Part shown: positions 15,943 through 25,620 of the stretch, piece by piece
Numbering within the stretch: position 1 is the first letter of the stretch
Layout of the letters: every line of letters begins with the position of its first letter
Assembly: GCF_000619825.1 (NCBI RefSeq)
Contig: NZ_JHUW01000008.1
Location: 310,001 to 374,000 of the forward strand
DNA length: 64,000 nt
Reading direction: 5' to 3'
Source of the DNA: Prevotella sp. MA2016
GTDB lineage: Bacteria; Bacteroidota; Bacteroidia; Bacteroidales; Bacteroidaceae
Made by a program: the position numbers and the translations under genes
Notes under the pieces: model-generated
What the model was told of the DNA's origin: nothing
Database searches by the model: none
The model's input: the letters and a program-made list of their open reading frames with translations, nothing else

Positions 15943-15956
15943 CTTGCTTAAGCAAG
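15943..15956. repeat. 14-bp palindrome between the pseudouridine synthase gene and asnS
   Basis: CTTGCTTAAGCAAG is a perfect palindrome in the 53-bp gap before asnS. It has no U-run, so it is not an ordinary terminator. It could be a small mRNA hairpin or a protein-binding site. Confidence 0.5.
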
Positions 15957-15986
15957 CGTACTAAAGAAACGATCAGACAATTGATA

Positions 15987-17426
15987 ATGAAAAGAACAAA
16001 GATTATTGATGTGCTGAAAAGCACAGAATATGGCAAGGAAGTATGCGTAAAGGGTTGGGTGCGTACGCACCGCAGCTCTAAGGCCGTTGACTTCATTGCT
16101 CTCAACGACGGTTCTACTATTAAGAATATACAGATTGTCGTTGACCCTACTAAGTTCGACGAGCAAGTACTGAAGGATATCACCACTGGTGCATGTATCA
16201 GTGCTGAGGGTACTTTAGTAGAGAGTCAGGGTGCCGGTCAGTCATCAGAGATCCAGGCCACAAAACTTGAGGTGTATGGTCTCTGCGGCAACGACTACCC
16301 CATGCAGAAGAAGGGACAGAGCTTCGAGGTGATGCGCAAGAATGCTCACATGCGCTTGCGTACCAACACCTTTGGTGCCGTGATGCGCATTCGCCACAAC
16401 ATGGCAATGGCCATCCACACCTACTTCCATGAGCATGGATTCTTCTACTTCCATACACCACTGATCACTGCATCTGACTGTGAGGGAGCAGGTAACATGT
16501 TCCAGGTTACTACCAAGAACCTGTACGACCTGAAGAAGGATGAGAATGGTAAGATCATATACGATGACGACTTCTTCGGCGAGCAGACATCTCTCACAGT
16601 ATCTGGTCAGCTGGAGGGTGAGCTAGGTGCTACCGCACTGGGTTCTATCTACACCTTCGGTCCTACCTTCCGTGCAGAGAACAGTAATACACCTCGCCAC
16701 CTGGCTGAGTTCTGGATGGTTGAGCCTGAGGTTGCTTTCCTGGATCAGGAAGAGCTGATGGATCTTGAGGAAGACTTCATCAAGTATTGCGTGCGTTGGG
16801 CTCTCGACAACTGTAAGGACGATCTGGAGTTCCTGAACAAGATGATCGACAAGACACTGATCGAGCGCTTGGAGGGTGTACTCAAGGAAACCTTCGTTCG
16901 TCTGCCTTACACTGAGGGTATCAACATCCTGCAGGAGGCTATCAAGAACGGCAAGAAGTTTGAGTTCCCCTGCAACTGGGGCGACGACCTGGCCAGCGAG
17001 CACGAGCGCTATCTGGTTGAGGAGCACTTCAAGAAGCCAGTTATCATGACCGACTACCCACGTGCGTTCAAGTCGTTCTACATGAAGCAGAACCAGGATA
17101 CTGCCGATGGCGGTTCAGTAGGTTACAAGGGTGCTGTTGCCCCTGGTCCTACCATGCAGGGTACCGATGTACTCTTCCCACAGATTGGTGAGATCATCGG
17201 TGGTAGTGTTCGTGAAGAGAGCTACGACAAACTGATGGGCGAGATTAATCGCCGCGAAATGGACCAGACCCACCTCTGGTGGTATATCGACACCCGCAAA
17301 TGGGGTTCATGCCCACACGCAGGTTTCGGTCTTGGTTTCGAGCGTCTCATCCTGTTCGTAACAGGTATGCAGAACATCCGCGACGTGATTCCTTTCCCAC
17401 GTACTCCGAAATCAGCAGAGTTCTAA
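15987..17426 (+). CDS. asnS: Asparaginyl-tRNA synthetase
   Basis: A 479-residue class IIb synthetase that charges tRNA-Asn. The N-terminal OB fold has [22 protein letters not shown]. Motif 2 is seen in [21 protein letters not shown] and motif 3 in [21 protein letters not shown]. The end [14 protein letters not shown] is typical of AsnS rather than AspS. The start is the ATG at 15987; an upstream in-frame TTG would add two residues. The context TTGATAATG before the start is the same as before lolD. A strong bidirectional terminator follows. Confidence 0.97.
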   Translation: MKRTKIIDVLKSTEYGKEVCVKGWVRTHRSSKAVDFIALNDGSTIKNIQIVVDPTKFDEQVLKDITTGACISAEGTLVESQGAGQSSEIQATKLEVYGLCGNDYPMQKKGQSFEVMRKNAHMRLRTNTFGAVMRIRHNMAMAIHTYFHEHGFFYFHTPLITASDCEGAGNMFQVTTKNLYDLKKDENGKIIYDDDFFGEQTSLTVSGQLEGELGATALGSIYTFGPTFRAENSNTPRHLAEFWMVEPEVAFLDQEELMDLEEDFIKYCVRWALDNCKDDLEFLNKMIDKTLIERLEGVLKETFVRLPYTEGINILQEAIKNGKKFEFPCNWGDDLASEHERYLVEEHFKKPVIMTDYPRAFKSFYMKQNQDTADGGSVGYKGAVAPGPTMQGTDVLFPQIGEIIGGSVREESYDKLMGEINRREMDQTHLWWYIDTRKWGSCPHAGFGLGFERLILFVTGMQNIRDVIPFPRTPKSAEF

Positions 17427-17430
17427 ATAC

Positions 17431-17461
17431 AAAAAAGCCTCGCCAACCGGCGAGGTTTTTT
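17431..17461. terminator. Bidirectional terminator between asnS and cvfB-like gene
   Basis: CCTCGCC (17438-17444) pairs with GGCGAGG (17449-17455) over loop AACC, flanked by AAAAAA on the left and TTTTTT on the right. It works for asnS on the plus strand and for the converging minus-strand gene. Confidence 0.92.
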
Positions 17462-17468
17462 ATTGTCT

Positions 17469-18314
17469 TTATTTTACTAAACGAATGCCATCAGGCTCAA
17501 TCGTGATAAGCCGACGTTTATAGAGATCACCCACGGCTTTCTTATAAGCTTTCTTAGAAACCTGGAAACGGTCGTAGATAAGCTCGGCGGCCGACTTATC
17601 GCCCAAGTTGCAATAACCATCATTCTCATAGAGATAGCGAAGCAAGGTCTCTGCAAAGTCGAGTGTCTGCTGGCGACCTGTGGGCTGCAGCACAATATCT
17701 ATCTTTCCATCCTGTCGTACATGGTCAACATACGCCTTGAGTTTCAAGCCACTGTGCAAGGGCTGGAAGATCTGATTTTCGAATATCAACCCCTGGAACT
17801 TATTATTAATAATCACCTTAAAACCCAGGTCGGTCTTCTGCCAAACCAAGATATCCACCTCTGCACCATGCTGCAGTGAGGGCAGATCCTTAACGGTGGG
17901 AGTGCTGAGATATTTCTCCACTTTAGCAGTAGCCATCAAGCGGTAGCTATCCTCATCTACCTTAATATAAACGATGTGACGCTGACCTTGCTCCATACGC
18001 TTCTTCTGCTCACGGAATGGGCAGAAGATGTCCTTCATCAAACCCCAGTTGAGGAAGGCACCGAACTGATTAACCCAGGCAACCTCAAGACTGGCAAACT
18101 CGCCAACCTTGGCATAGGGATGCTCGGTTGTTGCCACAGGACGCTCCTCCTGATCCAGATAGATAAACACAGAGATTTCGTCACCAATGTGCATATCTTT
18201 AGTTACATAACGCTGGGGAAGCAGGATTTCGCCTTCTTCGCCACCATCCAAGTAAAGTCCGAAATCTACCGACTTTACAATCTTTAAAGTGTTGTAGTCT
18301 CCGAGGGTAAGCAT
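17469..18314 (-). CDS. S1-domain RNA-binding protein, CvfB/YitL family
   Basis: A 281-residue protein beginning [30 protein letters not shown], the first S1-like OB fold of the CvfB family. Further S1-like modules follow ([42 protein letters not shown] in outline), and a C-terminal winged helix ends with [21 protein letters not shown]. CvfB-type proteins bind RNA and affect virulence gene expression in Gram-positives; the role in Bacteroidota is unknown. The start overlaps the end of lolD by 31 bp, which suggests coupled translation, and the conserved N-terminus supports that start. Confidence 0.9.
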   Translation of the reverse strand: MLTLGDYNTLKIVKSVDFGLYLDGGEEGEILLPQRYVTKDMHIGDEISVFIYLDQEERPVATTEHPYAKVGEFASLEVAWVNQFGAFLNWGLMKDIFCPFREQKKRMEQGQRHIVYIKVDEDSYRLMATAKVEKYLSTPTVKDLPSLQHGAEVDILVWQKTDLGFKVIINNKFQGLIFENQIFQPLHSGLKLKAYVDHVRQDGKIDIVLQPTGRQQTLDFAETLLRYLYENDGYCNLGDKSAAELIYDRFQVSKKAYKKAVGDLYKRRLITIEPDGIRLVK

Positions 18315-18958
18315 ATTTGTCCGTCTTTAAGGTGAATAGTACGATCGGTGATAGAGGCCAATTGCTCATCATGCGTCACGATGACAAAGGTCTGTCCGAA
18401 CTGATTACGAAGGTCGAAGAACAACTGATGTAACTCTTCCTTGTTCTTCGTGTCGAGAGAGCCAGAGGGCTCGTCGGCCAGGATCACTGCTGGGTTGTTG
18501 ACTAACGCACGGGCCACAGCCACACGCTGTTTCTCACCACCCGAAAGCTCGTTAGGCTTATGAGTGGCACGATCAGTCAGCCCCATAAACTCGAGCAACT
18601 CCTTGGCTCGCTGACGCGCCTGACGCTGCGAGGTGCCTGCAATGTAAGCAGGAATCATGATATTCTCAATAGCGGTAAACTCTGGCAACAGCTGATGGAA
18701 CTGGAACACAAAGCCCAGATGTCTGTTGCGGAAATCTGACAGATGTTTCTGAGACAGGGATGTCGTGTCGATGCCATCAACAACCACACTCCCCGTGTCG
18801 GGTCTGTCAAGGGTTCCAATAATTTGCAGCAGAGTGGTCTTACCAGCACCGCTGGGACCAACAATGCTCACCACTTCACCCTTGTCGATGTGAAGGTCGA
18901 TACCTTTCAACACCTGTAATGAGCCGAAACTCTTGGTTATATTCTTTATATCAATCAT
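18284..18958 (-). CDS. lolD: ABC transporter ATP-binding protein, LolD-like
   Basis: A 224-residue ATPase of the MacB/LolD class. Walker A is GPSGAGKTT at about 34-42, the Q-loop lies in [15 protein letters not shown], the signature is LSGGEKQR, and Walker B is [13 protein letters not shown]. The LolD-type sequence points to lipoprotein release from the inner membrane, but no LolC/E permease is adjacent, so substrate assignment is by similarity only. The ATG at 18958 follows tandem A-rich heptamers. It is cotranscribed after the antiporter gene and overlaps the CvfB-like gene. Confidence 0.88.
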   Translation of the reverse strand: MIDIKNITKSFGSLQVLKGIDLHIDKGEVVSIVGPSGAGKTTLLQIIGTLDRPDTGSVVVDGIDTTSLSQKHLSDFRNRHLGFVFQFHQLLPEFTAIENIMIPAYIAGTSQRQARQRAKELLEFMGLTDRATHKPNELSGGEKQRVAVARALVNNPAVILADEPSGSLDTKNKEELHQLFFDLRNQFGQTFVIVTHDEQLASITDRTIHLKDGQICLPSETTTL

Positions 18959-18960
18959 TA

Positions 18961-18995
18961 TCAATCTTCAATTTTCAATTTTCAATCTTCAATTA
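18961..18995 (+). repeat. Five tandem heptamers TCAATYN between antiporter and lolD
   Basis: Units TCAATCT, TCAATTT, TCAATTT, TCAATCT, TCAATTA fill the gap between the antiporter stop and the lolD start. The first copies run into the antiporter's last codons. Confidence 0.85.
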
Positions 18996-21112
18996 CTCTT
19001 ATGTATCCACCTCAGAATGGTATCATAGATACTCTTCTCCTCATGGTGTTGTGCCTCAGTGAAGCTCATGCGCTCATCCTTGGTATCACCATGCTGATCG
19101 GGGAAGATGATCACAAGATTCTTGCCCGAGAAGTGCGCCTGCAGTTCATCAGGCAAACGCTCTAAGGCTGTCTTATAAGAGATGGTACCCTTACGGGCGG
19201 TTACTACCACAAACAGATGGTCGTCGGCGATGTCGGCAGCCAACTGGGGCAGTTCGTTCCAATGGGCCATATAGGTATATTCGGCACGCACACTGGCATG
19301 ACGATTATTGATGTACTGCTTGATGAGATCAAGACTCTCATGACGCCCGTGGAACTGGATGCGGCAATCCAACTGACCGGCCAGACGACTCAGACGTTCC
19401 AGCCAACGGTGGAAACCTGGTTCAAACTCTGCACGTGATGGCACTGCCACACGGATGCGCCGCAAGGTGGTCATAGGCTGCACAAATCGCACCAGGAAAA
19501 TCTGACGGTTCAAACCGTTATACAGACTCTGGATAAAATCACCCCAGAATCGTGGACTGATATCGGTATGCACGTGCATACCCATCACAATCTCGCTACA
19601 ACCAAACTCACGGAAAGCATGCTTGATACCATTAGCAATGTTGGTGGCCAGGCGCACCTGCGTCTGCACCGTCACCTCACTGGCACTGGCCATCTGCTGC
19701 AGTTTTTCCAAGAGTCGGATACCCTCCTCGCGCGCTACATTGCTCTTCTGGTCATCATACACCACATTAAGTGCCACGAGATCGCGATTCAACCGCTGGT
19801 TGCGCATGAACATAGAGAGATAAAGCAGATGAGGAGCTATCTCAGGATATTTTACGCAAAGCAGAATCTTCTCGTCATCATCTTTTGGCAGGTCGCTCCG
19901 CAGATGAGCCTTCTCGTGGATGATAATCTTCTTGGCTGCATGCTCGGTCATCACCGAACTGATGATACATGTGAACAGAATCATCATCACCACAGCATTC
20001 AACATGTCGTTGCTCACCAGATATTCACCCGGAGCTACTTCCAGTCGGATGCCCACCATCACCATAGCAATGGCACCTGCTGCATGAGCCGAGGTAAGAC
20101 CAAACATCATATGACCATCTGATTTCGACAATTTGAATAGCAGACTGCATACATAGGCTGCCACTGCTTTTCCTAAGGTACCGAAGAATACGATAAGCAA
20201 TACTATCCATACCACCTGCACACTCGAGAAGAGCGCACTCAGATTGATAAGCATACCTACACCTATCAGGAAATAGGGGATGAACAGGGCGTTACCGATA
20301 AACTCAATACGGTTCATCAGAGGCGACACACGGGGGATATATCTGTTTAATATCAGACCAGAAAAGAATGCGCCAAACACACCCTCGATGCCAATGAGCG
20401 ATGAGAGCGCTGCACTAAGGAACATCACCGCCATAACGAATGTGTACTGCATCACGGCATCACTGTATCGGCGCAAGAAATAACGCGTGAGCTTAGGAAT
20501 AAGGATGATGCTACCCACACAGAAAGCAGCAAACTTAACCACGAACAACACCCAGAACAACCAGTTGCTATCCTTGCTGAACGAACCTGAGATGGCAGCC
20601 AACATAACGAGTGCAAAAAATAGCGCTATCATCGAGGAGCCTACACTGAGCGCTACACTGGGATGTTTCTGCAAACCGTATCTGCCTACTATAGGATAGG
20701 CAATAAGCGTATTCGACGCCATGATACACCCTAACAGAAACGAGGCTGCAGTAGAATACCCCAGGATGGTGACCGACATGACATAGGTGAGGAGAAGCGG
20801 CACAAGACACGTGAGGAGACCGAACAACAGGAACTGGCGCGAATGTTTCTTCACGCCCTCCACATCCATCTCAAGACCAGCCAGAAACATAATGTAGTAC
20901 AACCCCACCTTACCAAAGAGTTCAAACGAGTTGTCGCGCACCAGAATATTAAAACCATATTGACCGATAGCGATACCTGCCAGCACCATTCCGATGATAT
21001 GCGGAATACGCAGTTTACTCATCACGATAGGAGCAAACAGAATAATCATCAGCACCACAAAAAAGATAAAAGTTGGGTCTGTAATCGGCAAATATGATAA
21101 TAATAATGTCAT
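18989..21112 (-). CDS. CPA2-type cation:proton antiporter with C-terminal USP-like region
   Basis: A 707-residue protein: about twelve membrane helices in residues 10-400 (monovalent cation/proton antiporter fold, with LAGLEMDVEGVKKHSRQ and SSLIGIEGVFGAFFSGLIL), then about 300 cytoplasmic residues that look like two universal-stress-protein-like halves (KILLCVKYPEIAPHL; RRIRVAVPSRAEFEPGF). It probably exchanges Na+ or K+ for protons. An open frame continues upstream to 21244, but the minus-strand -7 box at 21128-21121 puts the transcript start just before the ATG at 21112, so I start there (MTLLLSYLPITDP). It heads the operon with lolD and cvfB-like. Confidence 0.9.
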   Translation of the reverse strand: MTLLLSYLPITDPTFIFFVVLMIILFAPIVMSKLRIPHIIGMVLAGIAIGQYGFNILVRDNSFELFGKVGLYYIMFLAGLEMDVEGVKKHSRQFLLFGLLTCLVPLLLTYVMSVTILGYSTAASFLLGCIMASNTLIAYPIVGRYGLQKHPSVALSVGSSMIALFFALVMLAAISGSFSKDSNWLFWVLFVVKFAAFCVGSIILIPKLTRYFLRRYSDAVMQYTFVMAVMFLSAALSSLIGIEGVFGAFFSGLILNRYIPRVSPLMNRIEFIGNALFIPYFLIGVGMLINLSALFSSVQVVWIVLLIVFFGTLGKAVAAYVCSLLFKLSKSDGHMMFGLTSAHAAGAIAMVMVGIRLEVAPGEYLVSNDMLNAVVMMILFTCIISSVMTEHAAKKIIIHEKAHLRSDLPKDDDEKILLCVKYPEIAPHLLYLSMFMRNQRLNRDLVALNVVYDDQKSNVAREEGIRLLEKLQQMASASEVTVQTQVRLATNIANGIKHAFREFGCSEIVMGMHVHTDISPRFWGDFIQSLYNGLNRQIFLVRFVQPMTTLRRIRVAVPSRAEFEPGFHRWLERLSRLAGQLDCRIQFHGRHESLDLIKQYINNRHASVRAEYTYMAHWNELPQLAADIADDHLFVVVTARKGTISYKTALERLPDELQAHFSGKNLVIIFPDQHGDTKDERMSFTEAQHHEEKSIYDTILRWIHKSN

Positions 21113-21120
21113 TTTGGGTA

Positions 21121-21168
21121 CAAAGGTAGGCATTTTTTTGGTAAAATGAAAAAAAAAACATAATTTTG
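21121..21168. promoter_or_regulatory. Divergent promoters for the antiporter (-) and asd (+)
   Basis: Minus strand: -7 TACCTTTG at 21128-21121, eight bases before the antiporter ATG. Plus strand: -33 TTTG at 21137-21140 and -7 TAATTTTG at 21161-21168 with 20-bp spacing, 35 bp before asd. The two promoters occupy the same 50 bp, so polymerases must compete. Confidence 0.75.
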
Positions 21169-21202
21169 CGGCCAAATTGTAACCATTTAAAGGATAAACA
21201 AG

Positions 21203-22216
21203 ATGAAAGTAGCAATTGTAGGTGCGAGTGGAGCCGTAGGACAAGAGTTTCTGCGCATCCTCGCTGAGAGAAATTTCCCAATGGACGAACTGGTACTGTT
21301 TGGCTCAGAGCGCAGTGCCGGAACGAAGTACAATTTTAAAGGTAAGGAGATTGAGGTAAAACTGCTTCAGCACAACGACGACTTTAAGGATGTCGATATC
21401 GCCTTCACCTCGGCAGGTGCAGGCACATCGAAGGAGTTTGCCGAGACTATCACTAAGTATGGTGCTGTGATGATTGATAACTCGAGTGCTTTCCGTATGG
21501 ACGACGATGTACCCTTGGTAGTGCCCGAGTGTAATGCCGAGGACGCCCTGAACCGCCCACGCGGCATTATCGCCAATCCTAACTGTACCACTATCATGAT
21601 GGTAGTAGTGCTCCAGCCTCTGGAAAAGATTTCTCACATAAAACGCATCCACGTTGCATCATACCAGAGTGCCTCTGGTGCTGGTGCCGCCGCCATGGCC
21701 GAACTGCAGCAGCAGTACAAGGAGATGGTAGAGGATGGTGAGGTAAAGACCATCAAGAAGTTTGCCCACCAACTGGCTTACAACGTCATCCCACAGATCG
21801 ACGTGTTCCAGCCTAACGGCTACACCAAAGAGGAGATGAAGATGTTTAACGAGACACGCAAGATTATGCACACCGATGCTAAATGCTCTGCTATGTGCGT
21901 ACGCGTAAGCTCGCTCCGCTCACACTCTGAGAGTGTTTGGATTGAGACCGAGAAGCCCATCAGCGTAGAGGAGGCTCAGAAAGCCATCGCTGCTGCGCCT
22001 GGATGCACACTGAAGGATGATCCTGCCACACTGACCTACCCCATGCCACTGGAGACAGCCGGTAAGGATGATGTTTACGTAGGACGTGTACGCAAGGACC
22101 TGAGCGATGACTGCGGACTGACCTTCTGGCTCAGTGGCGACCAGATACGTAAGGGTGCCGCCCTGAACGCTGTTCAGATTGCAGAATACCTGGTTAAGGT
22201 AGGAAACGTAAAATAA
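21203..22216 (+). CDS. asd: Aspartate-semialdehyde dehydrogenase
   Basis: A 337-residue enzyme that reduces aspartyl phosphate to aspartate semialdehyde with NADPH, the branch point to lysine/diaminopimelate, threonine and methionine. The NADP loop is [11 protein letters not shown] at residues 6-16. The catalytic Cys is C128 in [20 protein letters not shown] and the later SLRSHSE (catalytic His) also fit. The start [13 protein letters not shown] is canonical. It is followed 7 bp later by a small lipoprotein gene and is probably co-transcribed with it. Confidence 0.97.
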   Translation: MKVAIVGASGAVGQEFLRILAERNFPMDELVLFGSERSAGTKYNFKGKEIEVKLLQHNDDFKDVDIAFTSAGAGTSKEFAETITKYGAVMIDNSSAFRMDDDVPLVVPECNAEDALNRPRGIIANPNCTTIMMVVVLQPLEKISHIKRIHVASYQSASGAGAAAMAELQQQYKEMVEDGEVKTIKKFAHQLAYNVIPQIDVFQPNGYTKEEMKMFNETRKIMHTDAKCSAMCVRVSSLRSHSESVWIETEKPISVEEAQKAIAAAPGCTLKDDPATLTYPMPLETAGKDDVYVGRVRKDLSDDCGLTFWLSGDQIRKGAALNAVQIAEYLVKVGNVK

Positions 22217-22222
22217 GTCATT

Positions 22223-22666
22223 GTGAAAAAACTGCTGATATTATTGTTACCGCTAATGCTGATGGCTTGCGGAACAGGTGACGATGATGGCCGCCGACTG
22301 GGCGAGATCATCGTGGGCACCTGGCAACGCGGCTGGGGCGAAGGCGATGTGGTGATTGATGGCGATACCGATCTGGAGCCCGACAATTTCACCTATGATC
22401 AGTTTGTGTTCCGTGGCGATGGCAGCTACAACGGTATGGTGCGTAAAGGCACCTTCACTGCCTATGACACTGAAGGCAAAGTGATCTACGAAGGCGACTA
22501 TCAGTGTGACAATAATAATCTGAAGCTGACATATCTTGACGAAAGCAGTGTTAAGCGCTCACTGCTGGCACAGGTGGTTTCATTCACCGAAAACACCATC
22601 CGTATCAGATATGATTATGACCAAAAAGGCATAACCGTTACTTTCATTATTCGCAAAAAAGAATAG
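22223..22666 (+). CDS. Small lipoprotein, lipocalin-like
   Basis: A 147-residue protein starting at GTG 22223, six bases after asd. A basic N-terminus and Leu-rich core lead to the lipobox LMAC (Cys16). The mature part resembles lipocalin-like Bacteroidota lipoproteins: IIVGTWQR near the start, then alternating strands such as GDGSYNGMVRKGTFTAYD and KVIYEGDYQCDNNNLKLTY. I do not recognise a specific function. Its last codons form the left arm of a 22-bp hairpin that spans the convergent DUF4249 stop. Confidence 0.75.
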   Translation: MKKLLILLLPLMLMACGTGDDDGRRLGEIIVGTWQRGWGEGDVVIDGDTDLEPDNFTYDQFVFRGDGSYNGMVRKGTFTAYDTEGKVIYEGDYQCDNNNLKLTYLDESSVKRSLLAQVVSFTENTIRIRYDYDQKGITVTFIIRKKE

Positions 22667-22682
22667 TGAAAGTGACGGTTAT
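22631..22682 (+). terminator. 22-bp hairpin across two convergent stop codons
   Basis: Arms 22631-22652 and 22661-22682 pair over 22 bp with only two G-U pairs in plus-strand RNA (two C-A mismatches in minus-strand RNA); the loop is GCAAAAAA. The stem lies within the last codons of the plus lipoprotein and reaches the end of the minus DUF4249 gene. The minus strand meets TTTTT soon after the stem, so it may end transcripts from both sides. Confidence 0.7.
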
Positions 22683-23479
22683 TCGTCCTTATCATCTTCT
22701 ACAACATCGTTGTAGCTGAACTCCTGATAATATTCTATCTCACTATTGGCTGAGAAATAGCCCAAGCAGCCACCAGTAAAGTTATCAATAGGATTGGTAG
22801 CTGTACTCGACATCTGTTGCATGGAGTAGAGATAGTCGTAGGCACGCTGGTCGATAGCTCGAATCACAATACGCAGTTCGTCGCCATCATGCAGCACGTC
22901 GTTATCGTGCGCACCATCACGGAAAAAGGTAAAGAGTTGCTGCAACTCCTTATTAGGATTCTTATCATCCTTCATCACAGCCCAACGATAACCCAGCCCA
23001 TTGCGATAGATATGCAAGAAGTACCAGTTGCTTTCGTTGGGAATATCTTGCAGTCGGAGATCACCAAAGAGATAACGCTCCGTCAGCATCTTCTTCCATA
23101 CCAGTTTAAACTCCTTCATCACAGGTGTACGTTGCATGATTGATGTTGAGGTGAAATGATGCCCATCAACCTCTACATCCAACTGATATTGTGTGCCCGG
23201 TATGCCATGAAGTTTGGAACGGTAATAGCCATTACGAGCCAAAGGAATGGTAACATCGGTACCATCATCACCAGTAATCCTGACTACTGCATTGTTCACA
23301 TCACTAACTGTGGTGTTATCTTCCACATTGTTGGTGGTACTCACGCGCACCTCTGTACCATCACCATTGATATGGCCCTCAACCACATAGCGCTTGGCAG
23401 CCTGGTGATAGTCCATCGTTATCTCCTTTTCACAGGCTGTCAACCCTAAAGCCATCAGTAGATATATCAATCGACGCAT
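22679..23479 (-). CDS. DUF4249 family lipoprotein
   Basis: A 266-residue lipoprotein with the lipobox LTAC (Cys16), then KRYVVEGHINGDGTEVRVSTT, the usual DUF4249 opening, and a late Cys in GGCLGYFSANS, also typical. DUF4249 proteins are encoded with TonB-dependent receptors in Bacteroidota and are thought to be surface partners of the receptor, like SusD for SusC, but without known ligand. The gene starts five bases after the receptor stop, so the two form one operon. Confidence 0.88.
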   Translation of the reverse strand: MRRLIYLLMALGLTACEKEITMDYHQAAKRYVVEGHINGDGTEVRVSTTNNVEDNTTVSDVNNAVVRITGDDGTDVTIPLARNGYYRSKLHGIPGTQYQLDVEVDGHHFTSTSIMQRTPVMKEFKLVWKKMLTERYLFGDLRLQDIPNESNWYFLHIYRNGLGYRWAVMKDDKNPNKELQQLFTFFRDGAHDNDVLHDGDELRIVIRAIDQRAYDYLYSMQQMSSTATNPIDNFTGGCLGYFSANSEIEYYQEFSYNDVVEDDKDE

Positions 23480-23484
23480 AATCT

Positions 23485-25539
23485 TCAGAATTTGATATTA
23501 AAACTTACACTGGGCACAATGCCGAACAATGAGAACTGCTTTGCCTTAGTGCCTGCACCATAATCACCATCCTCAAAATTGATAAGGAAGGGATTATAGC
23601 GATTATACAGATTATAGATACCAAACACCAGTTGGTGGGTACGATTGCGATAACGCTTTGTCCACGTGGCACTCACATCCAGATGGTGCATATCAGGCGC
23701 ACGATAGCCATTACGCTCTGTATAGTAGTAAACCCAGTTGTCTTCAACCATATACTTACCACTAGGAGCAGTAAAGGCCTGACCACTATTGAATACCCAC
23801 GAGGCACTCAGGTTCCAGCGCTTATTCAGATGATACATGGCCACAATATTAATATCGTGACGACGGTCGTTATTGGCATCATACCAGCGTCCCTGGTTGA
23901 TGCCATCTATCTGGGTCTTGCTCCACGACAGCGTGTATCCTATCCAACCCGTCAACTTACCGTTGTTCTTGCGTGCACTCATCTCGATACCATAGCCCTT
24001 TCCCTTACCGGCCAGCATCAGACGCTCAATTTCAATCTCACTGGCAAATGATTTGCCATCACGATAATCAAGCACGTTGTCTATCTGACGATAATATGCC
24101 TCTGCCGAGAAATCATAGTCTTGGTTGGGCGTCATCACAAAGACACCACCGCTCACCTGATCAGCCACCTCGGGCTCAACGATATTACTACTCATCGTAT
24201 AACGGTCGAAAGGAGTCGAGGTGCTCTGGTTGCGCAAGGCATGCACATTCTGTGAGGTACGAGTATAGCCTAGTTTGATAGAGACGATGGGTGATAGTTG
24301 ATAGTTGATAGACAAACGGGGCTCCAGCTTTGTATGAGTCTTCACAATCTGATTCTTACCATAGTTGTAATACCAGGCTATGTCACCATTGTCTTCTATA
24401 TCATAGTAGAGCGAACCTCCTAAAGGTGAGAAACTACTTAAGCGCAAACCGGCCGACACATCAAGATGCTTACCTATAGGTGCAGTCAAATTAACCCACG
24501 CTGCATTATCCCAAGCGCGCCGCTGCTCCTTCTCATGCAGCGACACCTGTTTCCACTCGGCCGATGTCACATTGTACAAGGCTGTCTGAAAACCTGCGTC
24601 CAGCAGACAAGGTCCCAGTCCGACACGAAAATCCTGACGGAAGCCCGTCTGACGGATATGACCAGAGAACCAGATGTTCATACCTAAGAAGTCGATACCA
24701 TTGTCGGTCTGATAGCCGCTGTAGTAAGCTGTGGATTGTGCGTATGCATGATCGCTAAAGTGATGCAACCATTTTAAACTGGTAGAGAGGTTGTTCCATC
24801 GGATATCCACCATATCCTCAAGTGCCGTACGGTCATGACCTGTAAAGAAACTTAGAAAGAGTTGGTTGCGCTCATTGATGATCCAGTCGGCCTTGGCATT
24901 GATATCATAGAAATACAAAGTATTACCTCTGAAATCGGGCGAGAGCTTCAAAAACATATCCATATACGAGCGTCGTGCCGTAATCAGGAAGCCTGCTTTA
25001 TTCTTCACGATAGGTCCTTCGAGTGTACCTTTCGCAGCCAGCAATCCGATGCTGGCACCACCATGCAGTTCGTTTTTATTACCTGTCTTACCAACAATAT
25101 CGAGTACTGCCGAAGAGGCACCACCATATTGCGCCGGCAACAATCCCTTATAGAGAGTGGCTGAAACAAGCGCATCGCTGTTGAATGCCGAGAAGAGTCC
25201 TGCCAGATGCCCCACATTATACACCGGTGCCACATCTACCAGAATCTGGTTCTGGGCCGACGTTCCGCCACGAACCTGAAAAGAACTAGAGGCGTCACTC
25301 TCACTCTTCACGCCCGTCAGCAGTTGCATAGAGCGCATAATATCCTGTTCACCAAATAGTTGTGGCGATGTGGTCAGATCCTTCAACTGCACCTGTTCGA
25401 CACCAGTCTGTATATGACGCAAACGCTGGCGAGCCGAATTCGACTTCACCACCACCTCGTCAAGTTGTTCCTGTCGCAGGGTGTCAGGTGTTGTAGGCAT
25501 AGAAATGATTGCCGAAAGTAGTAATGTTGATAAAAACAT
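23485..25539 (-). CDS. TonB-dependent outer membrane receptor (DUF4249 partner)
   Basis: A 684-residue receptor. A short signal region is followed by the TonB-box-like LDEVVVKS (about residues 26-33), the plug domain (VKSESDASSSFQVRGGTSAQNQ, then ILVDVAPVYNVGHLAGLFS), and a 22-strand-type barrel ending in an aromatic residue (FNIKF). There is no CarboxypepD-regulatory-like N-terminal domain, which many relatives have. The ligand is unknown. The start at 25539 is only four bases after the -7 box, so the mRNA may be leaderless; a start at the later Met14 would destroy the signal sequence and is less likely. Confidence 0.88.
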   Translation of the reverse strand: MFLSTLLLSAIISMPTTPDTLRQEQLDEVVVKSNSARQRLRHIQTGVEQVQLKDLTTSPQLFGEQDIMRSMQLLTGVKSESDASSSFQVRGGTSAQNQILVDVAPVYNVGHLAGLFSAFNSDALVSATLYKGLLPAQYGGASSAVLDIVGKTGNKNELHGGASIGLLAAKGTLEGPIVKNKAGFLITARRSYMDMFLKLSPDFRGNTLYFYDINAKADWIINERNQLFLSFFTGHDRTALEDMVDIRWNNLSTSLKWLHHFSDHAYAQSTAYYSGYQTDNGIDFLGMNIWFSGHIRQTGFRQDFRVGLGPCLLDAGFQTALYNVTSAEWKQVSLHEKEQRRAWDNAAWVNLTAPIGKHLDVSAGLRLSSFSPLGGSLYYDIEDNGDIAWYYNYGKNQIVKTHTKLEPRLSINYQLSPIVSIKLGYTRTSQNVHALRNQSTSTPFDRYTMSSNIVEPEVADQVSGGVFVMTPNQDYDFSAEAYYRQIDNVLDYRDGKSFASEIEIERLMLAGKGKGYGIEMSARKNNGKLTGWIGYTLSWSKTQIDGINQGRWYDANNDRRHDINIVAMYHLNKRWNLSASWVFNSGQAFTAPSGKYMVEDNWVYYYTERNGYRAPDMHHLDVSATWTKRYRNRTHQLVFGIYNLYNRYNPFLINFEDGDYGAGTKAKQFSLFGIVPSVSFNIKF

Positions 25540-25543
25540 GTTG

Positions 25544-25591
25544 CAAAGTTAATAGATTTTTTGGAAACTCCAAAAAAATTATCTATCTTTG
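25544..25591. promoter_or_regulatory. Interleaved divergent promoters, TonB receptor (-) and lipoprotein (+)
   Basis: Minus strand: -7 TAACTTTG at 25551-25544 with -33 TTG at 25573-25571 (19 bp). Plus strand: -33 TTG at 25561-25563 with -7 TATCTTTG at 25584-25591 (20 bp). Both -33 elements lie on the arms of one inverted repeat, TTTTTTGGA (25557-25565) and TCCAAAAAA (25569-25577). Confidence 0.75.
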
Positions 25592-25620
25592 CCACCGATT
25601 ATTACAAAAAACTAATTGTT

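Noticed and set aside
21113..21244. N-terminal extension of the antiporter
   Set aside because: The frame stays open but crosses the antiporter's own -7 box and the asd promoter, and the translated part is not membrane-protein-like at its start.
24292..24312. Three TGATAGT-like heptamers inside the TonB receptor gene as another intergenic repeat
   Set aside because: They lie within conserved coding sequence (SINYQLSPI on the minus strand), so the periodicity is more simply explained by coding chance.
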